From Chloroflexota bacterium (GTDB taxonomy: Bacteria > Chloroflexota > Dehalococcoidia > Lucifugimonadales > GCA-002723415), in the NCBI GenBank assembly GCA_002721445.1, contig PBKN01000001.1, positions 68,626 through 132,625 of the forward strand: a DNA stretch of 64,000 bases, given 5' to 3'. The notes under the pieces were generated by a model, which was not told the origin of the DNA, did not search any database, and saw only the letters and a program-made list of their open reading frames with translations. The translations under genes and the position numbers were made by a program. Of this stretch, positions 54,506-63,782 are shown piece after piece. Numbering within the stretch: position 1 is the first letter of the stretch; every line of letters starts with the position of its first letter.

Positions 54506-54976
54506 TTATTTCCAGCCTAAACCACCGTCATCTTTTACTTTTAATGAAACTCTATGACCTTTGTCACACCTATAACGTTCTTCTTTCATATCGCGCCTTT
54601 TACCTGATAAAGAAGTTTGTTCCATGTGTGTAGTGCAAAAAGGGCAAGTCACATCATACACTGCTCTATTGCCCAATCTATAAAGTTCAATATTAACTAG
54701 AGTGTTGTTTAAAGATTCTGATTCACCAATGTATCTTAATACATACTTAGTGCCAGAGTTAACTACATTTTTAGTCTTTTTGATTTTTTCTTTATATTCA
54801 TAATCAACGAATCCACATTGAATACATTGTGGCTCATAGTATGTAATTCGTAGTTTTGCACTACATCTAGGGCAAAGTATTTTTTGTTTTTCAACCTGTT
54901 TCTTTTCAGGTTGAATAGGCCTAGTAGAAGGGATTGTTAATGTTGAAATTATAGGTTTAGCAACTGGGGTAACCAT
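54506..54976 (-). CDS. Zinc-ribbon protein, function unknown
   Basis: A 156-residue protein with two cysteine clusters: CPRCSAKLRITYYEPQCIQCG (about 35-55) and CPFCTTHMEQ with CDKGH (about 115-145), which look like zinc ribbons. The middle is a beta-rich segment and the end reads SLKVKDDGGLGWK. I do not recognise the family. It may bind nucleic acid or act in a complex. AAGGAG is six bases before the ATG. Confidence 0.6.
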   Translation of the reverse strand: MVTPVAKPIISTLTIPSTRPIQPEKKQVEKQKILCPRCSAKLRITYYEPQCIQCGFVDYEYKEKIKKTKNVVNSGTKYVLRYIGESESLNNTLVNIELYRLGNRAVYDVTCPFCTTHMEQTSLSGKRRDMKEERYRCDKGHRVSLKVKDDGGLGWK

Positions 54977-55224
54977 CCTGGTCTCCTTTATGTTATATTA
55001 TACAATTTTTTGCATTGTCTTAGATTTGTATAAAAAAGTCAAGTCCAATTATTTATTTTATATTTATATATTGTTTTATATCTATACAAAATTTATATAA
55101 GAATAATATAAATTAATTATCTGTGTATATTTTATGAAAAATATTATGTAGAGAAAAAAAATAATTTAATATAAAATAAATAATTATTTTTAATTGATTT
55201 AACGATGTCGAGGTTGATTTATTT
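54977..55224. promoter_or_regulatory. Divergent intergenic region between zinc-ribbon and CoA-transferase genes
   Basis: This 248-base A/T-rich region contains, on the minus strand, TTGACT (55042-55037), a 17-base spacer and GACAAT (55019-55014), a likely promoter for the zinc-ribbon gene, and a nearer TATAAT (55002-54997). On the plus strand no convincing promoter stands out. GAGG (55210-55213) is a weak, far SD for the CoA-transferase ATG at 55225. Confidence 0.4.
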
Positions 55225-56418
55225 ATGTTGTCTGGTATTAGAGTACTTGATATAGGATCAGGAGTTTCTTCTGGTTATTGTTCAAAAATATTTTCTGATT
55301 TAGGTGCTGAAGTAATAAAAATAGAATCTTCTAAAGGTGATTCTGTCAGATATATGGGCCCTTACCCTGAAGATAAATTTCATATCGAAAAAAGTGCGAT
55401 GCATTTATCATTAAATCTTGGTAAGCGTAGTATAGTATTAGATTTAAAAAATGACATAGATATTAAAAAATTTTTAAGATTATCTAGTACTGCAGATATT
55501 ATTATAGAGAATCATCCTTTAGGCGAATTAGATAAATTAGGTATTGGCTATGATGTTATAGAAAATTTAAATAAAGAGATTATATTTACTACTATCACTC
55601 CATTTGGAAATAAAGGACCGTATAAAAATTATAAGCTTACAGATTTAGTTCTTTTTCATATGGCTGGACATTCTCACGGCTTATTAGGGCCTGTAGAAAA
55701 TCCTGAAATTGTTCCACCAATTAGAGCTGGAGGTTATCAAGCAGAATTTGTAGTTGGAATGGCTGCTGCAACTGCTACAATGATAGCCTTATATAGAAAG
55801 ATATCTAAAAATAAAGGTAGCCATATTACTATTTCATCATTTGAATCTATGGTTACTCAATTAATTAGTGGTTTAGCTAACTGTGCATATGATAAACCTG
55901 TTCCATCAAGGGATTTGAGTTTGCAAAAAGAAGCCTCTGTTGGTGGAATGGTTACAGCTATAGGAGGCATTTTACCTTGTAATGATGGTTATGTAGCTAT
56001 TTCTCCTAGAGAAGATGCACAATGGGAAAGATGGGTACAAGTAATGGATTCACCTGAATGGACTAATCAAGACCGTTTTAAAACTAGAGAAGGAAGGCAA
56101 GATAACTATAGAGATTTATGGGATTTAATAAGTGAATGGACAATAAAAGAATCAAAATTTGATATTGCTCGTAAAGGTCAGAATAAACGTATTCCTTGTT
56201 TTCCTGTTAATACTATAGAAGATTTGATGACCGATAAGCATTTATCAGAAAGAGAGTTTTTTATAGAATTGGATCATCCTTATGTGGGTAAACTTAAATA
56301 TCCAGGAGTTGCTTATAAATTATCTAACCCTCCTTCAAATGTATTTAAGCTTCATGCCCCTATTTTAGGACAAGATAATGATATGATTTCTGAATTAATT
56401 GGAGAAAAAAATGAATGA
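55225..56418 (+). CDS. CaiB/BaiF family CoA transferase, catalytic Asp replaced by Glu
   Basis: A 397-residue class III CoA transferase: MLSGIRVLDIGSGVSSGYCS, DLGAEVIKIES, HLSLNLGKRSIVLDLK and GPYKNYKLTDLVLFHMAGHS. The catalytic Asp (Asp169 in formyl-CoA transferase) aligns with Glu174 (AGGYQAEFVVG). These enzymes move CoA between carboxylic acids. It overlaps the next CoA transferase gene by eight bases; the two could form a heteromer (inference). Confidence 0.88.
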   Translation: MLSGIRVLDIGSGVSSGYCSKIFSDLGAEVIKIESSKGDSVRYMGPYPEDKFHIEKSAMHLSLNLGKRSIVLDLKNDIDIKKFLRLSSTADIIIENHPLGELDKLGIGYDVIENLNKEIIFTTITPFGNKGPYKNYKLTDLVLFHMAGHSHGLLGPVENPEIVPPIRAGGYQAEFVVGMAAATATMIALYRKISKNKGSHITISSFESMVTQLISGLANCAYDKPVPSRDLSLQKEASVGGMVTAIGGILPCNDGYVAISPREDAQWERWVQVMDSPEWTNQDRFKTREGRQDNYRDLWDLISEWTIKESKFDIARKGQNKRIPCFPVNTIEDLMTDKHLSEREFFIELDHPYVGKLKYPGVAYKLSNPPSNVFKLHAPILGQDNDMISELIGEKNE

Positions 56419-57583
56419 TTTACCGTTAAAAGGAGTAAGAATTGTTGATTTTAGTTGGATTATTGCTGGTCCAACTGCTACTCGCCATCTTGCATTAATG
56501 GGAGCAGAAGTTATTAAAGTTGGTAGTGCTAGAAGAATTGACCCTTCATTTAAATACCCTCCATTTCAGGTGTATAATCAATCAAAAAAATATGTATCTT
56601 TAAATATTTCTAAACCTGAAGGACTTAAGTTAGCAAAAGAGCTAGTATCTATATCAGATATAGTGATAGAAAATTTTGCTGTTGGAGTAATTGATAGATT
56701 AGGATTAGGCTACGAATCCTTGAAAGAATGTAAGTCAGATATAATCATGATTTCTTCTTCAGGGACTGGACACTCAGGACCTGATAAAGATTATGTTGCA
56801 TATGGTAGCTTATTGCAGCATTATACTGGTTGGAATTCTATATCTGGTTATCCAGACAATGAACCAATTAAAGGAGGTCTATGGGCTGATCCATGGGTTG
56901 GACTTGAGATAGCTATGTTGTCTTGTGCAGCTTTAACTAATAGGTTAACTACTGGACTAGGACAGTATATAGATTTTTCAATGTCTGAAGCTCTGACTTC
57001 TACTTTGCCTGAAGCGATATTGGATTATCAAATGAACAAAAGAGTTGTTACTCCTCAAGGTAATAAAGATAGAAATTATGTTCCTCATGGAGTATATAAA
57101 TGTAAAGGAAAAGACCGCTGGATAGCTATAGCTGTCACAGAAGATAATCAATGGCAAAATTTATGTAAAATTATTAATAGAGAAGATTTAATTACAAATG
57201 ATAGGTTTTCTAGTAATGAATCTAGATTATTAATTGAAGATGAGGTGAATAGTATAATATCTCAATGGACAAAAGACTTAGAGGATGAAGAAGCTATGAA
57301 AATATTGCAATCAATAGGAATTGCTGCAGGTCCATCTTTAGATATAGGTAGAGTTTATGAAAATAAGCAATTAAAAGATTCAGGTTACTTTGCACCTTTT
57401 ATCAACACTGACGGGGAAACTAGAGAACTTCCTCTTTTACCATGGCATTTTAAAGATGATTTGGAATTAAATATGACTCCAGTACCTAGTTTAGGAGAAG
57501 GTAATGAATATGTTTTTAGAGACCTGTTGGGATTGTCTGAAAAAGAAATATTAGATTTTAAAAACGAACAAATAATTTATTAA
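56411..57583 (+). CDS. CaiB/BaiF family CoA transferase, catalytic Asp present
   Basis: A 390-residue class III CoA transferase from the ATG at 56411 (GGAG six bases upstream); a TTG at 56399 is a longer alternative but has no SD. Key blocks are MNDLPLKGVRIVDFSWIIAG, LMGAEVIKVGS, KYVSLNISKPEGLKLAKEL and LWADPWVGLEIAML with the catalytic Asp160. It follows its Glu-variant partner and precedes a crotonase, suggesting one catabolic module for an acyl-CoA. The substrate is not evident; carnitine-like or oxalate-like acids are examples only. Confidence 0.88.
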   Translation: MNDLPLKGVRIVDFSWIIAGPTATRHLALMGAEVIKVGSARRIDPSFKYPPFQVYNQSKKYVSLNISKPEGLKLAKELVSISDIVIENFAVGVIDRLGLGYESLKECKSDIIMISSSGTGHSGPDKDYVAYGSLLQHYTGWNSISGYPDNEPIKGGLWADPWVGLEIAMLSCAALTNRLTTGLGQYIDFSMSEALTSTLPEAILDYQMNKRVVTPQGNKDRNYVPHGVYKCKGKDRWIAIAVTEDNQWQNLCKIINREDLITNDRFSSNESRLLIEDEVNSIISQWTKDLEDEEAMKILQSIGIAAGPSLDIGRVYENKQLKDSGYFAPFINTDGETRELPLLPWHFKDDLELNMTPVPSLGEGNEYVFRDLLGLSEKEILDFKNEQIIY

Positions 57584-57609
57584 TTTTATATTAACATTTG
57601 GAGGTGATT

Positions 57610-58527
57610 TTGGGAGTAATTTATAATACTAAAGATGGTATTGGATATATCACAATAGATAATCCAAAAAAAGCTAATATATTAGATAGAGAAACTTCAA
57701 ATGAAATTAGTGAAGTATGGAATGAAGCTTGGGAAGATAGAGATGTTAGAGTAATTATTTTGACGGGATCAGGGGATAAATATTTTTGTGCTGGTCATAA
57801 TCTTGCTACTAGACCTGAAGTAACTGAAGAGCAAAGAGAACGAATTCGTGCTGAGAACGCTTTTTGGCCATTGAGTGGAACTGTTAATGGAGCTAGGACT
57901 GGTGCTTCTGGCCACTTAGGTGACCATTATCCACAGATTTGGAAGCCTGTAATTGGAGCAATTAATGGATGGGCTGCAGGAGCAGGGTTTTATTCTATGC
58001 TTACTTCTACTGATATCAGGATTGCTTCTGAAGAAAACGCAAAATTTAAATTTGCTTTATTAAGTCAAGGCTGGGTTGGAGGTGGCCCTGGAGCAACTTA
58101 TTTAGTTCGTCAAATAGGTTACGCTGATGCGATGAGAATATTATTAACAGATGAGCCTTTTGATGCAAAAGAAGCTTTAAGAATTAACTTGATAAATGAA
58201 GTTGTTCCTCATGAGTCATTAATGGATAGAGCTGAAGAAATTGCTAGGCACATTGTAAGTCTTCCTCCACTAGCTGTCCGTATGATGAAAGAATTTGTAA
58301 TTAGGTTCAGAGATATACCAGTTACTGAAGCTTGGAGAGTCCAAACCTTAATGAATAGTTTATTAACTCAACTTAGTCAAGATGGAGAAGAAGGCAGAAA
58401 TGCATTTTTAGAAAAACGCAAGCCAAATTTTACAGGTGGTATTTTAGAAAAAGGAGAGCCTTATCCTGAGTTGACTAAAGAAGAAAGAGAAATATTAGAC
58501 GAAATCAGACGAGAGCAACTTGGTTAA
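57610..58527 (+). CDS. Enoyl-CoA hydratase/isomerase (crotonase) family protein
   Basis: A 305-residue crotonase from the TTG at 57610, five bases after GGAGG (SD GGAGGTGAT at 57600-57608). The earlier TTG at 57598 would put the SD inside the gene. Motifs include GIGYITIDNPKKANILD, RVIILTGSGDKYFCAGHNL and GAINGWAAGAGFYSM (oxyanion hole). The two catalytic Glu of enoyl-CoA hydratase correspond to Tyr128 and Ala149 here, so hydration by the usual mechanism is unlikely and isomerase or another crotonase chemistry is more likely. It is downstream of the CoA transferases. Confidence 0.85.
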   Translation: MGVIYNTKDGIGYITIDNPKKANILDRETSNEISEVWNEAWEDRDVRVIILTGSGDKYFCAGHNLATRPEVTEEQRERIRAENAFWPLSGTVNGARTGASGHLGDHYPQIWKPVIGAINGWAAGAGFYSMLTSTDIRIASEENAKFKFALLSQGWVGGGPGATYLVRQIGYADAMRILLTDEPFDAKEALRINLINEVVPHESLMDRAEEIARHIVSLPPLAVRMMKEFVIRFRDIPVTEAWRVQTLMNSLLTQLSQDGEEGRNAFLEKRKPNFTGGILEKGEPYPELTKEEREILDEIRREQLG

Positions 58528-59783
58528 TATATTTTTGGAAGGTCTTCCCATTTTGTTGTGTAATGTTGAGAAACTTTGTTTCTACGTGTTTCCCATTCAT
58601 ACTTAATTCCTTGTGATGCATGAAATATGGTTTTTCGACCCATTGATTTATTGATATTATCTAATACTTTCATTAAATTGTCTTTTCGATATTCGTCGTA
58701 TTTTATGAATAAATGACTTTGGATCTGGTTTTCAGGTACCAAATCAAGTAGGATAATACCGCATTTATGGTATCGATATCTGTTATCATAAATGCGTTTA
58801 ATTAGATTTTTTGCAGAACGGATAATTAATCCAGTGTCTGATGTAGGTAAATCAAATCCCAATGTAGCACTTTTCTGGTATTGGGGTTCGTTTTTTCTAA
58901 ATGGATTAGTTTTTAGAAAAACGTAAATCCCGTTAGTTTTACTCTTTTGAGTCCGTAGCTTTTCACAGGCTCTGGCTGCATAATTTGATATTGCTTCTTC
59001 TATTTTTTCTATTTCTATAATTAATTTCCCAAAGGATTTTGATGAGCCAATACTTTTCTTAGTAGTGCTAAGATTTATATCAATACATGATAACCCTCTA
59101 AGTTCATATACTATTCTTTCTAATACGATACTAAAATTATTACGTATAAATTTAGTATCGGTATTTTTTAATTCAAGTGCTGAAGATATTCCCAGAGCTC
59201 TGAGTTTTCTTCCCCATCGATATGATATGCCCCATATATCTTCTACAGGGATATCAGATATGATTTTATCCTTTGTAGAGGAATCATGTATGTCAAATAT
59301 TCCATTTGCTCTGTGTTTTTTTGCTATACGATTAGCAATTTTAGAAAGTGTTTTAGTCGGAGCTATTCCAATAGATGTTGGTATTCCTGTCCACATAAAA
59401 ATTTTGTTTCGAATGTGTTTAGCAATATCTGTTAAATTATTAGAGTTGAAATTGTCCAAGTGTATAAAGGCTTCATCTATAGAGTATATTTCTATATTGG
59501 GGATTATCATACTTAATGAATCCATAACACGTTGTGACATGTCACCATAAAACTGATAGTTTGAAGAGAAAACAGCTATATTATTTTTTTCTATAACTTG
59601 TCGATAATGATGATATGGAGCTCCCATTGGTATTCCGAGTTTTTTTGCTTCATTTGAACGTGCAACTATGCAGCCATCATTATTAGACAATACAAGTACA
59701 GGCTTATTATTTAGAGATGGATTGAATAACCTTTCACAAGATACATAGAAATTATTGCAATCTAAGAGTGCAAATTTACTCAT
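58524..59783 (-). CDS. umuC: Error-prone DNA polymerase V catalytic subunit (UmuC-like, Y family)
   Basis: A 419-residue Y-family polymerase: FALLDCNNFYVSCERLFNP (catalytic Asp8), PVLVLSNNDGCIVARSNEAK, LGIPMGAPYHHY, SIDEAFIHLD (second Asp-Glu), PTSIGIAPTKTLSKIANRIAKK and the HhH-type thumb. The C-terminal domain with the YRYHKCGIILLDL region is UmuC-like. It is downstream of umuD by five bases on the same strand and is part of the SOS-type translesion response. Its 3' end overlaps the convergent crotonase gene by four bases. Confidence 0.95.
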   Translation of the reverse strand: MSKFALLDCNNFYVSCERLFNPSLNNKPVLVLSNNDGCIVARSNEAKKLGIPMGAPYHHYRQVIEKNNIAVFSSNYQFYGDMSQRVMDSLSMIIPNIEIYSIDEAFIHLDNFNSNNLTDIAKHIRNKIFMWTGIPTSIGIAPTKTLSKIANRIAKKHRANGIFDIHDSSTKDKIISDIPVEDIWGISYRWGRKLRALGISSALELKNTDTKFIRNNFSIVLERIVYELRGLSCIDINLSTTKKSIGSSKSFGKLIIEIEKIEEAISNYAARACEKLRTQKSKTNGIYVFLKTNPFRKNEPQYQKSATLGFDLPTSDTGLIIRSAKNLIKRIYDNRYRYHKCGIILLDLVPENQIQSHLFIKYDEYRKDNLMKVLDNINKSMGRKTIFHASQGIKYEWETRRNKVSQHYTTKWEDLPKIY

Positions 59784-59788
59784 CTAAT

Positions 59789-60304
59789 TTATACTTTATG
59801 CAATACATTTGTGACTACTCCCCATATAATCACATCATTAGCTTCTGTGATTTTAATAGATGCATAGTCTTTATTTTCTGGTACAAGGTAAATTCCTTTA
59901 GGCGATTTATGTAGGCGTTTTACTGTTAGTTGTCCATCTATAGCAGCAATTATAATTTTCCCATCAACAGCTTCTATGCTACGGTCAACAACTAATATGT
60001 CTCCAGGGTGTATCCCCGCATTGATCATAGATGTTCCAGCTGCTCGCACGAAAAAAGTTGCAGAAGGATGCTTAATAAGGTGCTTATTTAAATCTAGTTT
60101 TCCTTCCATATAGTCATCTGCTGGAGAAGGGAATCCAGCTTGTACAGCGCAAGCATATAAGGGCAGCTTGTGTCCGCTTGTTTCAATATATTCTAATACT
60201 TCTTCAACCATACTTTTTGGAATTCGAATAGGCTTAGTTTGTTCTTTGTATTTTCCTTGGCCTTTAGGTCTTCCAGCTCCGAGACGTGCTCCACCTCTTG
60301 GCAT
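59789..60304 (-). CDS. umuD: UmuD-like S24 self-cleaving peptidase (SOS response)
   Basis: From the ATG at 60304 the protein has 171 residues and starts MPRGGARLGAGRPKGQGKYK. The S24 core has the autocleavage Ala-Gly in AVQAGFPSPADD, catalytic Ser in AGTSMINAG and Lys in LTVKRLHK. UmuD is cleaved under RecA* stimulation and then forms Pol V with UmuC. The long in-frame ATG at 60355 (51 bases upstream) would run through the operator, so it is rejected; AAGGATAT precedes 60304. Confidence 0.93.
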   Translation of the reverse strand: MPRGGARLGAGRPKGQGKYKEQTKPIRIPKSMVEEVLEYIETSGHKLPLYACAVQAGFPSPADDYMEGKLDLNKHLIKHPSATFFVRAAGTSMINAGIHPGDILVVDRSIEAVDGKIIIAAIDGQLTVKRLHKSPKGIYLVPENKDYASIKITEANDVIIWGVVTNVLHKV

Positions 60305-60329
60305 TTTAATATCCTTAATATGTTTATTT

Positions 60330-60358
60330 ATTATAGAATATTGTACAGTATTCAAAAA
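60330..60358 (-). promoter_or_regulatory. umuDC promoter with an 18-base near-perfect palindromic operator
   Basis: On the minus strand TTTTTG (60358-60353), 17-base spacer, TATAAT (60335-60330). The spacer is filled by the palindrome GAATATTGTACAGTATTC (60336-60353 on the plus strand; one mismatched pair). A repressor bound here would block RNA polymerase. It is the best candidate LexA-type SOS operator of this genome, although it matches neither the E. coli nor the Gram-positive LexA box. Confidence 0.65.
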
Positions 60359-60426
60359 TTAAATGCTACGGATGATTTCTAAGGAGGTTTATTATTTAGT
60401 AATCAGTCCTTTGGAGAATTCCTAAT

Positions 60427-60445
60427 AAAAGGTTGGAAACACCTT
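60427..60445 (-). terminator. Weak intrinsic terminator after the ThuA-like gene
   Basis: On the minus strand AAGGT, a 7-base loop and ACCTT form a 5-bp hairpin (60445-60429), followed by TTTTATT. It lies nine bases past the ThuA-like stop codon. The stem is short, so termination may be partial. Confidence 0.4.
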
Positions 60446-60453
60446 GTTAATAA

Positions 60454-61125
60454 TTATGAATTATTTGACCAGTTAATGCCATTTAATATGATTTTTTGAA
60501 ATTCTTTTGTTTTAAAACTTAAACCATTATGTCCAAGCAATGTAACCATTACTTTGCCATTTCCATATTTTCTTGTCCACCCTAAAGGGTACTCCCCTGC
60601 TGGCATTAAAACAGGTTTATCTCTCCATTCATATGTTCCTTCATCTGCATTAGCAGTTAAAAATACTTCGTTGTCATTTTCATATTCAATGTTCATATAT
60701 AATTCATCATTTGTTTCAAAATTTGGTACGTTATTTACTATTGGATGCTTTTTATTTGTTTTGACATTAAATTTGCTAAATGGAGGGTGGAAACTTTTAG
60801 CCATTTCCCATCCTCCTCCAGTTATTTCTCGATATTCTTGCCAATTGTCAGGAATGCATCCAGATATGTGTATACAGATGAATCCTTTTCCAGAACTGAT
60901 TAAATTTTTCAAACATTCTTGTTGGGTTTTAGTAAAAGCTAAATTCCCTACTCTTAATGTATTAAACACCAATACATCAAATTGATTCATATAGGTTGTA
61001 TTTTCAATTTTTGATGCGTCTTCTGTAATGATTGTTGAGTGCCCAGCATTAGTTAGGAATTCTTTTAAAATAGGTGTAGATTCTTCATATGGATGGTTTC
61101 CTCCAGATAGAATGAAAATATTCAT
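60454..61125 (-). CDS. ThuA-like protein (trehalose utilisation family)
   Basis: A 223-residue glutamine-amidotransferase-like fold: FILSGGNHPYEESTPIL, VLVFNTLRVG, GKGFICIHISG, ITGGGWEMAKSFHP, EYENDNEVFLTANADEG and the C-terminal GNGKVMVTLLGH. ThuA family members act in sugar metabolism, but the function is generally unproven. The nucleophile Cys of true amidotransferases is absent at the equivalent place (IHISGC). No signal peptide. Confidence 0.75.
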   Translation of the reverse strand: MNIFILSGGNHPYEESTPILKEFLTNAGHSTIITEDASKIENTTYMNQFDVLVFNTLRVGNLAFTKTQQECLKNLISSGKGFICIHISGCIPDNWQEYREITGGGWEMAKSFHPPFSKFNVKTNKKHPIVNNVPNFETNDELYMNIEYENDNEVFLTANADEGTYEWRDKPVLMPAGEYPLGWTRKYGNGKVMVTLLGHNGLSFKTKEFQKIILNGINWSNNS

Positions 61126-61235
61126 AGTTTTTCTCCTATTATATTGATAAAATCATATTAAACAAATATAAGTTTTTTATCAATAATATTTAATTGATAA
61201 AAAACTTATATCTATTTGATTGTGAATCTAATTCT

Positions 61236-62330
61236 ATGAATAAAATTAAAGTACTAGCTGCTGCAAGGCATCCTGGTCCAGCTGAATCAATTGCTTCAGT
61301 GGTAAAAAAATTAAGGGATAATGGGAATGATGTATTACTCTTATCTGTTAGAAATGATACCCCTGAAACTAAAATACATGGAGGTTCTAAAGATATCTTT
61401 GATATGAAATCTTTAGATAACATTGAAATTAGTAAAATAGGATATTCTGGAGATGTTATATCACTTAAACCTGAAGTTATAAAAAATTTTTTTAAAGAAT
61501 ATAATCCAGATAAAGTCATAGTTGGATGTTCTGCTGATTCTACAGGTGAAGAGATAGGAATTGAAGAAGTTGTTCTTGCAATTGCAAATTGTGAAAATAT
61601 AGATTCTGTTCAAGTTCTAGATGGTTGGGATGTTTGGTTTCCAAAAATTAATGGTAACTTAGCTAATAGGTATGCAGCTATTGATGAACTTAATAAGGCT
61701 ATTTGTATCAATAGAGGTTTATATAGTGAGCGTATATTTATAACTGGAAATCCTAGTATGGATTATTATAAAACAGAAATAAAAGAATACGTTAGTGATA
61801 AATTGAAATTAGATTTAGATATATCTAAATCTAAGAGAATATTAGTTTATTTTGGTCAAGCAGAAGTTTCTAATGGTTCTCCAGATCATTATATTACTTT
61901 AAAGTGGGTTATTAATTCTATGAAACCTTCAGATATATTAATTTTTTCTAAGCATCCTAGAGATCATAGAGATTATTCAAAAGTTTTGAATTTTGATAAT
62001 TGTATCTATGATTTAGATATTAATAGTGATGAATTATTAAATATAGCTGATATTTGTATTACACATTATTCTACAATGGGTTTAAAGTCAGCAATTATGA
62101 ATATACCTACAATTTGTATTTTATTACATGAAGATGCAAGGAGTACTCGTGATTTTTGTGGAAGTATTCCTTTAGATATAAATGGTGGATGTTATATAGC
62201 AGTTACTGAATATGAAGTAAACAATTTATTGTCAAAAAAATTAAAATATAATTCAGACCGTTTAAAGGCTAAATTGCAAATTGATTCTTTATCAACTCAA
62301 AGAGTATATGATTTATTATTAAGAAAATAA
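61236..62330 (+). CDS. GT-B-like transferase (capsule/CDP-glycerol transferase-like), unassigned
   Basis: A 364-residue protein from the ATG at 61236 (MNKIKVLAAARHPGPAESIA). The first half binds as a Rossmann fold (residues 4-20), and the second half (SKRILVYFGQAEV, DILIFSKHPRDHRDY, ADICITHYSTMGLKSA) is typical of the C-terminal domain of GT-B transferases. ILLHEDARSTRDFCG follows. The TTG at 61194 would add 14 residues but has no SD. Donor and acceptor are not known. No polysaccharide genes lie beside it, unlike those in region 1. Confidence 0.6.
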   Translation: MNKIKVLAAARHPGPAESIASVVKKLRDNGNDVLLLSVRNDTPETKIHGGSKDIFDMKSLDNIEISKIGYSGDVISLKPEVIKNFFKEYNPDKVIVGCSADSTGEEIGIEEVVLAIANCENIDSVQVLDGWDVWFPKINGNLANRYAAIDELNKAICINRGLYSERIFITGNPSMDYYKTEIKEYVSDKLKLDLDISKSKRILVYFGQAEVSNGSPDHYITLKWVINSMKPSDILIFSKHPRDHRDYSKVLNFDNCIYDLDINSDELLNIADICITHYSTMGLKSAIMNIPTICILLHEDARSTRDFCGSIPLDINGGCYIAVTEYEVNNLLSKKLKYNSDRLKAKLQIDSLSTQRVYDLLLRK

Positions 62331-63008
62331 TCAATCTATATTATTGCTATTAGATTCACTATATTCGTCTGATTTACCTGTAACTAAATAAATTACCCTT
62401 TCAGCTATATTAGTTGCTCTATCTGCGGTACGTTCTAGATCATGAGCTACCCATAATAAATACGTTGCTCTTTGAATAGTTTTTGAGTCTTCCAACATAA
62501 ATCTTAATAAATCTTTATATACTTTTTTATATAAATCATCAATTTCATCATCTGCACTCATAATTGATGTAGCAGTAACTATGTCTCTATTTACTAATGA
62601 ATCAATAGAATTCTTTAACATAGAAGATGTTTTTTCTGCCATTATGGGTATGTCAATTAAGGGCTTTAATGGTGGTTCATTTCCCATTGCTATAGATATT
62701 TTTGCAATTCCTTCAGCATAATCCCCTATACGTTCTAATTCATTTGAAATTAATAAGAAAACTACTATTTTTCTTAAATCTGTAGCAATTGGTTGTTGAG
62801 TAGCAATTAAGTGGATACATTTTTCTTCAATTTGGGTAGTTTTTTCATCAATATAATTATCTTGAAAAATTATCTCTTCAGCAAGTTTTAAGTCTCTATT
62901 TTTAAGAGCATCTATAGATCTTAATATAGATTTTTCTACCATGCTACTTAAATTTAGTAAGTCATCCTCTAGTAATTGTAATCCACGGTCGAATTCTTCT
63001 CTTGGCAT
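62331..63008 (-). CDS. phoU: Phosphate uptake regulator PhoU
   Basis: A 225-residue protein with two PhoU repeats: REEFDRGLQLLEDDLLNLSS, NYIDEKTTQIEEKCIHLIA, LERIGDYAEGIAKI and DEIDDLYKKVYKDLLRFM, LERTADRATNIAER. The paired ERIGDYAE / ERTADRA metal-binding motifs are diagnostic. It controls Pst phosphate transport and signalling. It follows pstB by nine bases. Its stop abuts the stop of the convergent GT-B-like gene with no gap. Confidence 0.96.
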   Translation of the reverse strand: MPREEFDRGLQLLEDDLLNLSSMVEKSILRSIDALKNRDLKLAEEIIFQDNYIDEKTTQIEEKCIHLIATQQPIATDLRKIVVFLLISNELERIGDYAEGIAKISIAMGNEPPLKPLIDIPIMAEKTSSMLKNSIDSLVNRDIVTATSIMSADDEIDDLYKKVYKDLLRFMLEDSKTIQRATYLLWVAHDLERTADRATNIAERVIYLVTGKSDEYSESNSNNID

Positions 63009-63017
63009 AATTAATTC

Positions 63018-63782
63018 CTAACTGAACCTACCAGTAATATAGGCTTCGGTTCTTTCATCTTTTGGTTGGGTGAAAATTTGTTTTGTGTTGTCATGTTCTA
63101 CAATATATCCTGATCTTTGATCATCCACCATAAGAAATACGGTTTCATCTGAAACTCTAGCAGCTTGCTGCATATTGTGAGTGACTATTACGATTGTGAT
63201 ATATGAAGATAAGTCTCTAATTAATTCTTCAACAGCTAATGTGGCAATTGGATCTAATGCTGATGCCGGTTCATCCATGAGTATTAATTGAGGTCTAACA
63301 GCTAGAGCTCTAGCAATACAAAGCCTTTGCTGCTGCCCACCAGATAGAGTTAAAGCACTCTTGTCGAGTCTGTCTTTAACTTCATCCCATAATGCAGCTT
63401 TAGTAAGGGATTCTTCTACAGCTTCTTCCATGTTTCCTTTAAATCCATTAACTTTCAAACCAAATGCTATATTTGCAAAAATTGATTTTGGGAATGGATT
63501 TGGTTTTTGGAATACCATACCAATTTGAGACCTGATTTTAATTGGGTCAATAGATTTTGAATTTATATTTGTTCCTTTATAAATTATATTTCCATCTACT
63601 TTAGCAGTTGTTACTAGGTCATTCATTCTATTAAAACATCTAAGCAAAGTACTTTTTCCACAACCAGATGGCCCTATGAATGCAGTTATTTTTTGATCTT
63701 GTATTTTTAGGTCTACATTTTTTAATGCATGAAAATCTCCATACCATACATTTAGGTGTTGTGCTTCCAATATAGTATTCAT
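63018..63782 (-). CDS. pstB: Phosphate ABC transporter ATP-binding protein
   Basis: A 254-residue ATPase: [16 protein letters not shown], the Walker [13 protein letters not shown], the PstB-specific [20 protein letters not shown], the signature [15 protein letters not shown] and Walker [14 protein letters not shown]. It energises high-affinity phosphate uptake. Its ATG overlaps the stop of pstA (ATGA). It is followed by phoU. Confidence 0.97.
   Translation of the reverse strand: MNTILEAQHLNVWYGDFHALKNVDLKIQDQKITAFIGPSGCGKSTLLRCFNRMNDLVTTAKVDGNIIYKGTNINSKSIDPIKIRSQIGMVFQKPNPFPKSIFANIAFGLKVNGFKGNMEEAVEESLTKAALWDEVKDRLDKSALTLSGGQQQRLCIARALAVRPQLILMDEPASALDPIATLAVEELIRDLSSYITIVIVTHNMQQAARVSDETVFLMVDDQRSGYIVEHDNTKQIFTQPKDERTEAYITGRFS

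Noticed and set aside
60381-60387. AAGGAGG sequence on the plus strand in the umuD-ThuA gap
   Set aside because: No open frame of meaningful size starts downstream; the TAG that follows closes the nearest frame.
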